Assembly: GCA_026874595.1 (NCBI GenBank)
Contig: CM049318.1
Coordinates: 23,564,456-23,628,455, forward strand
DNA from: Sipunculus nudus
Taxonomy: Eukaryota > Annelida > Sipuncula > Golfingiida > Sipunculidae
Length of the DNA stretch: 64,000 nt
Reading direction: 5' to 3'
In this document: positions 58,501 through 64,000 of the stretch, piece by piece
How positions within the stretch are numbered: the stretch's first letter is position 1
Layout of the letters: the number at the start of each line of letters is the position of its first letter
Notes under the pieces: generated by a model
Seen by the model: the letters and a program-made list of their open reading frames with translations, nothing else
Databases searched by the model: none
What the model was told of the DNA's origin: nothing
Translations under genes and position numbers: made by a program

Positions 58501-58570
58501 AGAAGATGAGGATGAAGAAGCAGGGAAAACTAGTCAACAGGAAAACACAGAGGAACAGATGCACCACTGA
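45395..58570 (+). CDS. TPR protein, probable assembly chaperone of ribosomal protein L4 (Acl4-like)
   Basis: Eleven coding exons: 45395-45467, 48957-49045, 49494-49640, 50234-50386, 52635-52732, 54137-54260, 54838-54933, 56364-56432, 56979-57119, 57967-58042 and 58431-58570. They give 401 residues with consistent GT-AG phases. A basic N-terminus (MGKRNKKARIRKRSKGK) looks like a nuclear/nucleolar signal. TPR-like helices run through residues 55-155 (AQQFCKRALETDSNN, CLGRAIEIEPD), 187-260 (FEEDADQHCKLHL, NPEAYHLMASY) and 261-335 (ASEILELLLDENDEV, VWYMLGWTNYLQGE). A Glu/Asp-rich tail closes the protein. This layout matches the Acl4 family, in which TPR proteins hold newly made Rpl4 until it joins the pre-60S particle. 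Function is by family resemblance. Confidence 0.85.
45650..46189. mobile_element. Nested 540-bp element with 8-bp target duplication
   Basis: Termini GGAGCCACTATAGAAAGC and (reverse) GGCAGCACTATAGAAACC, similar over about 24 bp, are flanked by ATTATCTC on both sides (45642-45649, 46190-46197). It interrupts the left arm of the foldback element at a point where the right arm is continuous. GG-starting TIRs and an 8-bp duplication recall Merlin-type elements. No transposase frame. Confidence 0.65.
45779..45850 (-). repeat. tRNA-like segment inside the nested element
   Basis: On the minus strand: GGCTCATTTAGTAGCGTGTA (A-box-like), an anticodon-arm-like CTCCTAGTCTAGAG, and B-box GGTTCGATTCC. Either a SINE head or a tRNA-derived remnant; it lacks a full acceptor stem. 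Confidence 0.4.
48090..48265 (-). repeat. tRNA-derived SINE
   Basis: On the minus strand: A-box-like GGGGCATTGGTAACACATAG, GACTTGTAATCAAATGG (anticodon arm), B-box-like GGTTTGAGACC. Followed by a short unrelated body. In intron 1 of the Acl4-like gene. Confidence 0.45.
48270..48956. other. Remaining intron 1 sequence, Acl4-like gene
   Basis: No repeat or gene recognised. Confidence 0.4.
48957..49045 (+). CDS. Acl4-like exon 2
   Basis: Acceptor CCACAG; completes an Asp codon and runs through an acidic stretch to FSVEQLLDK, the start of the conserved region. Confidence 0.8.
49494..49640 (+). CDS. Acl4-like exon 3 (first TPR)
   Basis: 49 codons, phase 0 at both ends. Encodes AEELIDSYEYDLAQQF and a TPR ending DPDSAMQ. 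Donor GTACTA. Confidence 0.85.
50234..50386 (+). CDS. Acl4-like exon 4
   Basis: 51 codons, phase 0. Encodes CLGRAIEIEPDRGHSKY and YMGQLLTGAEAISCFQKG. Acceptor TTAAAG, donor GTAAGA. Confidence 0.85.
50725..51250. repeat. Inverted motif array (CCCAAAATATCTAC)
   Basis: Three CCCAAAA-TCTAC-type motifs in direct orientation at 50738-50825 and two in inverse orientation at 51165-51235 (GTAGATATTTTGGG), with GCCTGCCCC beside one in each block. A degenerate foldback of about 500 bp in intron 4 of the Acl4-like gene. Confidence 0.45.
52072..52141. repeat. (TA)n microsatellite, left
   Basis: About 65 bp of uninterrupted TA. Confidence 0.9.
52142..52488. mobile_element. Insert bounded by two (TA)n arrays
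   Basis: About 345 bp of non-TA sequence between the two arrays. On the minus strand it ends CAACATTT..., GATGTCTCTC, TTCTTGTTGTGTTCATTTAC, a phrase reminiscent of the 3' parts of Penelope-like retroelements. No reading frame. Identity uncertain. Confidence 0.35.
52489..52548. repeat. (TA)n microsatellite, right
   Basis: About 60 bp of uninterrupted TA, about 85 bp upstream of the exon 5 acceptor. Confidence 0.9.
52635..52732 (+). CDS. Acl4-like exon 5
   Basis: Encodes VEAACTTGKE through SVAEIFLTDA, ending in phase 2 before GTGAGT. A long (TA)n array lies about 80 bp upstream of its acceptor. Confidence 0.85.
53220..53903 (+). mobile_element. AGCTCAGCTGA-family element, right part only (A7)
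   Basis: Starts inside a core unit (GGGGCTCATATTTACCCCCC) and runs to CAGTTGGGCGTGATGGCC, AATGGGCCACTTGTTA. It parallels 31.55-32.35 kb closely. Left end lost. Confidence 0.6.
54137..54260 (+). CDS. Acl4-like exon 6
   Basis: Completes a Cys codon, then FEEDADQHCKLHLVKAIEH and NPEAYHLMASY. Acceptor GGTAG, donor GTAAAA. Confidence 0.85.
54838..54933 (+). CDS. Acl4-like exon 7
   Basis: 32 codons, phase 0, encoding TAKEMINKGVSLWLP and an acidic linker. Acceptor TTTCAG, donor GTGAGT. Confidence 0.85.
55117..55555 (+). mobile_element. Y-type repeat, uninterrupted copy
   Basis: Starts TCCCCCGCTTCCTTGGAA and ends GGCTTAAGCGGGGGAATTTG, so the ends carry an inverted CCCCCGCTT / AAGCGGGGG. About 440 bp, no reading frame. 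In intron 7 of the Acl4-like gene. It provides the empty-site counterpart of the split copy at 14.5-17.4 kb. Confidence 0.65.
56364..56432 (+). CDS. Acl4-like exon 8
   Basis: 23 codons, phase 0, encoding PCSLSIPSRINAVKILIELQ and MYE. Acceptor TTTCCAG, donor GTAAAA. Confidence 0.85.
56881..56978 (+). repeat. Tandem array of four splice-acceptor copies
   Basis: Four units of 25-27 bp (CATTTTGTCACATGATTTCAG then ACT) end exactly at the exon 9 acceptor. AG positions end at 56901, 56926, 56953 and 56978. Only the last is in frame with exon 8. Confidence 0.8.
56979..57119 (+). CDS. Acl4-like exon 9
   Basis: 47 codons, phase 0, beginning TASEILELLLDENDEV. Its acceptor is the last of four tandem TTTCAGAC copies; only this one keeps the frame from exon 8. 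Confidence 0.85.
57120..57966. other. Intron 9 of the Acl4-like gene
   Basis: No repeat or gene recognised. Confidence 0.4.
57967..58042 (+). CDS. Acl4-like exon 10
   Basis: Encodes VSSKVGCEDEQ and a helical ITELLEELGP, ending phase 1 at G/GTCAGT. Confidence 0.8.
58431..58570 (+). CDS. Acl4-like exon 11 (acidic tail)
   Basis: Acceptor CCTTAAG. Encodes an acidic C-terminus (TMETDSEDEDEEAG) and stops at TGA 58568-58570. Confidence 0.85.
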
Positions 58571-58828
58571 GGAGGGGTTTTAAAGACATTAATCCTTGTT
58601 AATTGTTAATGATATTTCACCATGTATATATAATCGAAGGGAAAACCTTGTCTGATACACACTTTTTTACTTCTTATAATCCAAGTGAAAACTTCAGGAT
58701 AATATTGAAAACCACTACACTGTGCATGGACTTATGGTGCATTTGTTACTGCTCTGAAATATGGTAATTACCAGATGACAGGTTGTACTTGCGACTTGCA
58801 AACTATAGTAACCAAAAAGAAACTGATT

Positions 58829-58834
58829 AATAAA
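58829..58834 (+). terminator. Poly(A) signal of the Acl4-like gene
   Basis: AATAAA about 260 bp after the stop, followed by T-rich sequence (TTTTATTTGTC) 25 bp on. No competing canonical hexamer is closer. Confidence 0.6.
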
Positions 58835-58839
58835 ATATG

Positions 58840-59588
58840 TTTCATGTCACAATAGTTCAATTTTATTTGTCATTTAAACTTTTATGTAAACCAGTCAAAT
58901 ATTGCTGTCTTTATTTGCTCCCTGCATCTCGTAAAGCAGTAAAAAAAATGATGGTTGCTAAATGGGACTGATTGACATGGTCTGCAAAATCTCAGTTTCC
59001 CAGTTGAGCATTCCACTTGGATCAAGTTTCAAATGGTATTTTCCACTGGGAAACTCATAATTACCATATTTCCAAAAGTAACGAACGCAGCATAAAAGTT
59101 AAGTTGGGGTCTATAGAAACTATTGAGCTACATGATGTTTGAAATTTAGCATTATTTAAATTTTTGCAATGCCATCAGAATTCTTTTTATGTGAAATTTT
59201 GAAAAAAAAAACAATGTTCCGAGTTTAATGCTGTCCTGAAGTTTGTATTTATTTTATTTTTTGGGTAGGGGTGGGGGGGGGGGGGGGCAGGAGGTATCAG
59301 CAATAAAATGATAAATGGATAATAAGGTAGCATAGGCTGGACATTTTGTATGTTTTTAAACAGCCAAATATTTGTTATGTGAGGTTTTCGTTAAAGAAAT
59401 TAACCAGCAAGAGGATACATATTGAACACTTTTGTGATCATTTATCTGTGAATGAATTGAGGAAAACAATAGAAACCAATTATAATTTTACTGATGTGTA
59501 CAATTTGTCTCTCCATGTTGCAAGTGTGTGTGTGTATCTGAGGATTTATCATGGCAAACAAGATATTTTTCAAGTGATATATGTACAA
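58840..59588. other. Intergenic sequence after the Acl4-like gene
   Basis: Contains a poly-G tract near 59271-59287; otherwise nothing recognised. Confidence 0.4.
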
Positions 59589-62500
59589 TTTTTAGCTCAG
59601 CTGACTGAAAGTCATCTGAGCTAAAGCGATCACTCTTTGTCCGTCGTCCGTCTGTCCGTCCGTTAACCAGGCACAAATCATAACTGCTGGACCTAGAACC
59701 TTGTAACTTGGCATTCTGAGAGGTCCATGAAAAATCTCCTTACAAACCAGAAATTAGGTCTCTGTTACCCATATCCTACGAGCTATGGGGACCGAAAGTA
59801 CCCCCCAGAAAAGTAAAAAATTTCATACAAAAACTTCAATATCTCATTAACTACTTGACTGATGGTCATGATTTTTTGCATACATATTGATCATGAGATG
59901 TTTCATCAGTTCCTCCAGACTGGTGGCGCCACCTGTATTTTTCGATTTTTTACGAATTTTTTTTTCTCTATTTTTGAGACCTTTAAAAATGTGAACATCT
60001 GTTAACAAGGCACAAATCGTAAAGACTGGACCTAGAATCTTAATTCTTGACACACTGAGAGGTCCATGAAAAATCTCCTTTGAAACCAGAAATTAGGTCT
60101 CTGTTACCATATCCTTTATGCAATAGAGCCCCAAAGTACCCCCCAGAATAGTCAAAAATTTCATACAAAAACTTCAATATCTCATTAACTACATCACTGA
60201 TGGTCATGATTTTTGGCATACATATTGATCATGAGATGTTTCATCAGTTTCTGCAGACTGGTGGAGCCACCTGTATTTTTCGATTTTTTACGAACTGTTT
60301 TCTCTATTTTTGAGACCTTTAAAAATGTGAACATCTGTTAACAGGGCACAAATTGTAACAACTGGACCTAGAATCTTCATTCTTGACACACAGGGAGACC
60401 CATGAAAAGTCTCCATGAAAACCTGAAATTAAGTCTCTGTTACCCATATCCTTTAAGCTATGGCACTCCAAAGTACAGCTCAGAATAATGGAAAATTTGA
60501 TACAAAAGCTGAAGTATCTGAACAACTAATGCAGAGATCACCATAATTGTTTGCATGGATATTGATCATGGAGTGTTTCATCAGTTTCTGCAGACTGGTG
60601 GCACCACCTGTATTTGTTTGGGTTTCTTTACGAATTTTTTCTCTATTTTTGAGACCTTTAAAGATATGAACATCTGTTAACAGGGCACAAATTATAAAAA
60701 CTGGACCTAGAATCTTCATTCTTGACACACAGGGAGACCCATGAAAAGTCTCTATGGAAACCTGAAATTAGGTCTCTGTTACCCATATTCTTTAAGCTGT
60801 ATGGCTCCAAAATACCCCCCAGAATAATGGAAAATTTGATACAAAAACTGCAGTATCTCAATTACTACAACACTGATGTTCATGATTTTAGGCATACATA
60901 TTGATCATGAGCTGTTCCATCAGTTTCTGCAGACTGGGTGTGCCACCTCTATTTTTTTCAAATTTACGAATTTTTTTCTCTTTTTTTTTGAGACCTTTAA
61001 AGATGTGGTTATCTGTCAACAGGGTACAAATCGCAACAACTGGACCTAGAATCTTCATTTTTGTCATGCAAGGAGGCCCATGAAAAGTGCCTGTGGAAAC
61101 TTGAAATTAGGTCTCTGTTACCCATACCCTTCAAGCTATAGGACTCCGAAGTATCTCTCAGAATAATGGACAATTTGATACAAAAGCTGAAGTATCTGAA
61201 CAACTAATGCGGAGATCACCATGATTCATTGCATGGATATTGACCATTAAGTGTTTTTATTAGTTTCTGCAGACTGGTGGAGCCACCTGTATTTGTGTAT
61301 CCGCCAAAACGAAGTTTTGCGAATACTATGTTTTTGACCGGGTTCCTCCACCGCCGCCGCGTTCGTTTCCAGAGAACTCCTCTGAGACTAATGGACTGAT
61401 TTTTCCGAAACTTACACCAATTATCGGGTCACATGTGAACTGGTGCCTAACCAATTTGCGTTGAACTCTGACCTTTCCTCTCTGCCCAGCGTCCTTTTGT
61501 GCGTCTGTTCCCACACATAAACCCTCATATCTCGGGAAATGTTTGACCGATCAGGAAATAAAATTTATACAAATGTAGCCCTTGAATAGCTTTATAACAT
61601 ACACAAAAATGGTGGCGCCACCTGTAACCATGTTTGCAAAGTGTCCATCTGTTCATCTGCCTTGGGTTAAAATCACCCATATCTCTGCAGTGAATTGACT
61701 AATTCACCTGAAATTTGCCATGCGTATACATCCTGGATAGCTTTCTTAATTTTATGACAGGTGGCCCCACCAACATTCACGTTCATGATGATGACACCCA
61801 ATCTCAAATCTTGGGAACCATTTGACCGATTAGGAATTAAATTTGTACAAATGTAGCCCTTGGATAGCTTTATAACATACACAAAAATGTTGGCGCCACC
61901 TGTAACCATGTTTGCACAGTGTCCATCTGTTCATCTGCCTTGGGTTAAAATCACTCATAACTCTGCCGTGAATTGACCAATTCACCTGAAATTCTCCATG
62001 AGTATACATCCTGGATAGCTTTCTTGATTTTATGACAGGTGGCATCACTACATTCACGTTGATAACATCCAAGCTCATATCTCAGGAACTGTTTGACCGA
62101 TTGGGCAAAAATTTTGCATGTGTATAGATCTCACGTAGCTCTTTATCATACGCAAAACTGGTGGTGCCACCTGCAACCATTTTTGCACAGAGTCTTTCTG
62201 TTTGTCTGCCGTTTGATAATGTCACTTATTTCTCTGTAGTGGTTTGACATAACTGCCTAAAATTTTGCAGGTTTATACATCCTGGACAGCTTTCTTGATT
62301 TTATGACAGGTGGTGCCACCTACATTCTAGTTTACACTGCATACATCCAAGCTCATATCTCGGGGAACCGTTTGAACGATTGGGCCAAAATTTTGCATGT
62401 GTATAGATCTCACATAGGTCTTTATCATACACAAAACTGGAGGGGCTACCTGCAACCGTTTTTACACATTTTGCACAGCATCTGTCTGTTTGTCTGCAGT

Positions 62501-63215
62501 GGCCTAAAATCACTCATTTCTCTGTAGTGGTTTGACATAACTGCCTAAAATTTTGCAGGCTTATACATCCTGGACAGCTTTCTTAATTTTATGACAGGTG
62601 GTGCCACCTACATTCTAGTCAACGCTGCACACATCCAAGCTCATATCTCAGGAACCATTTGACCGATTGGGCCAAATTGTGCATGTGTTTAGATCTCACA
62701 TAGGTCTTTATCATACACAAAACTGGAGGGGCCACCTGCAACCATTTTTGCACAGTGTCTGTCTGTTTGTCTGCCGTTGGCTGAAATCACTCATATACAT
62801 GTAGTAGTTTGACTTTTCTGCCTGAAATTTTGCATATGTATACAACTTGGACAGCTTTCTGGATTTGTGGTAGGTGGCACAACCTACATACACATTTAGG
62901 CTGCAGACATCCATGCTTATATGCAACATACCTCACTCTATTTATATGCCACTCAATCCATGCTTCACTTCAACCGTTCCACTCTGATTTTGGCGGATAC
63001 ACGTAGTCACTTGTTGGCTACCCGTATTCTAGTTTTTAAAGTTTACACATTTTTCCGTATTTTTGGGATATATAAATACAGACTAAATCATGGCCTGTTG
63101 GTTAATCTGTTTGATCCTTCAGTTGAGTGGGTATATACTACCATTCTGATGATAAAATTTCCTTTTGGGAATCTCTTCCCAGTCAGCTGAGCGTCATGAC
63201 CCATGGGTCACTTGT
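59589..63215 (+). mobile_element. AGCTCAGCTGA-family element (A6), complete, 3.6 kb
   Basis: Left end TTTTTAGCTCAGCTGAC, TGAAAGTCATCTGAGCT, GTCCGTCGTCCGTC. Right end GTCAGCTGAGCGTCA, then TGACCCATGGGTCA (63197-63210, a perfect 14-bp palindrome), then CTTGT. Five 340-bp core units follow the left end (TTAAC-GGCACAAAT at 59661, 60002, 60337, 60676, 61015). The core is then interrupted by element H2. Confidence 0.75.
61296..63015 (+). mobile_element. Nested element of a second family (H2), 1.7 kb
   Basis: Left end TGTATCCGCCAAAAC with a small CAAAAC-GAA-GTTTTG hairpin. The inverted match TTTTGGCGGATACA (62988-63001) is set back from the right end, which reads CGTAGTCACTTGTT. The core has units of 265-289 bp, marked by TGGA(T/C)AGCTTTCTT at about 61735, 62000, 62287 and 62576. 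No protein-coding content. Confidence 0.6.
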
Positions 63216-64000
63216 TATAAAATGTGACTGTGATTATTATACCTATAACCTGAAGCAAGGTATTATATTTTATGGATAATCATTATTGTTATATTTATGG
63301 ATTGTCTATCAGCAACTTTACACACAGAATGTTATCACCAGATGTTGATGATATTTTGTGGAGGGTAAGCATATCACACGAGGAAGGATCCATTAAATTT
63401 TATAGGAAGTCTGGTCCACCATAATATATTATTATTTCAATCAATTATATAACATTGCAACACAGGTCGAATTCTTTGTCCCGGGTAGAGGCCACCCATT
63501 CATTGGTATCAGGGACAGGGTTTGTTCTACAGCTCACCAAATGAACCTGTGACACTATACATGCCTACATGCATAACAGAAGAATTTGATTAAGGGATCC
63601 AGGCAATGGTCCTTGTAGATTACAACTTCATCCATTTACACCTTTTTGCCTTACCAGGAGAGTATGCTTTCGTCCCTGTTTGTGTGCGTGCAATTCAGAT
63701 GATCATGAATTGAATCTCATGAATTTTTCTAGGTATGAAAGGGCAAATAGCAAATTGATTAGAATTTGGTGTGGACTTGCCATATCATCTAGTTCCAGGA
63801 ATGTCATCAAGGGATATTCACAAATGTACAATCACTTATGCAGGAAAGAACTTTGAGAATAAAGGCCAAATAAATTAATGTGGGAGACTTGCATTCAATT
63901 GAATGAAATTTTCTAATTATAAGAGAAGCAAAATGTTTTGGTAAAAAGGAAGAAACATTTGTCTTATAGCTGGTCTTGTAGGTTTGGTAGGACAAGTAAA
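63216..64000. other. Intergenic sequence at the window end
   Basis: No repeat family, gene or RNA recognised. A locally GC-richer patch near 63470-63560 could be a SINE fragment but lacks a clear promoter box. Confidence 0.35.

Noticed and set aside
62301-63190. Overlapping short frames on both strands
   Set aside because: They repeat with the H2 core unit and encode no known domain; by-products of a non-coding repeat.

Overview
The window is AT-rich eukaryotic DNA from an animal, most likely a bivalve mollusc. Three intron-containing genes with GT-AG junctions can be assembled. They sit in a dense landscape of dispersed repeats with T-run/AGCTCAGCTGA left ends and GACCCATGGGTC right ends, an architecture I associate with the Helentron-related interspersed elements of bivalves. 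The species cannot be fixed from this sequence alone.

Layout: (1) 1-1486, right-hand part of a dispersed repeat. (2) 2169-21489 (+), a seven-exon, 533-residue protein with two FLYWCH zinc fingers, built from a duplicated two-exon module; its 3' region runs to a probable poly(A) signal at 26133. Its introns hold a mariner-type element, several repeats of the AGCTCAGCTGA family, and a minisatellite that copies the exon 6 splice donor. (3) 26160-34350, intergenic, dominated by a complete 3.4-kb element (28951-32347) with 340-bp tandem units. (4) 34450-43851 (-), a six-exon, 2432-residue NACHT/WD40 STAND ATPase of the NWD1 type with a 630-residue disordered N-terminal extension. (5) 45395-58570 (+), an eleven-exon, 401-residue TPR protein with a basic head and acidic tail, matching the Rpl4 assembly chaperone (Acl4) family. 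It is head-to-head with the NACHT gene; its first intron contains a 2.4-kb foldback element with a 9-bp target duplication and a second 540-bp element nested inside. (6) 58840-64000, intergenic, with another complete 3.6-kb element that contains a nested element of a different family.

The three genes show no sign of a shared pathway. The most distinctive signals lie at the gene/repeat interface. One splice donor (20265) and one splice acceptor (56978) have each been amplified into a short tandem array. A repeat copy elsewhere in the window serves as an empty site for one insertion. A 12-bp palindrome (GGTGGCGCCACC) recurs at regular spacing in two different repeat families, and AGGTCA half-sites recur about every 140 bp in another repeat core. 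No prokaryotic features, CRISPR arrays, rRNA genes or intact transposase, helicase or reverse transcriptase genes were found.
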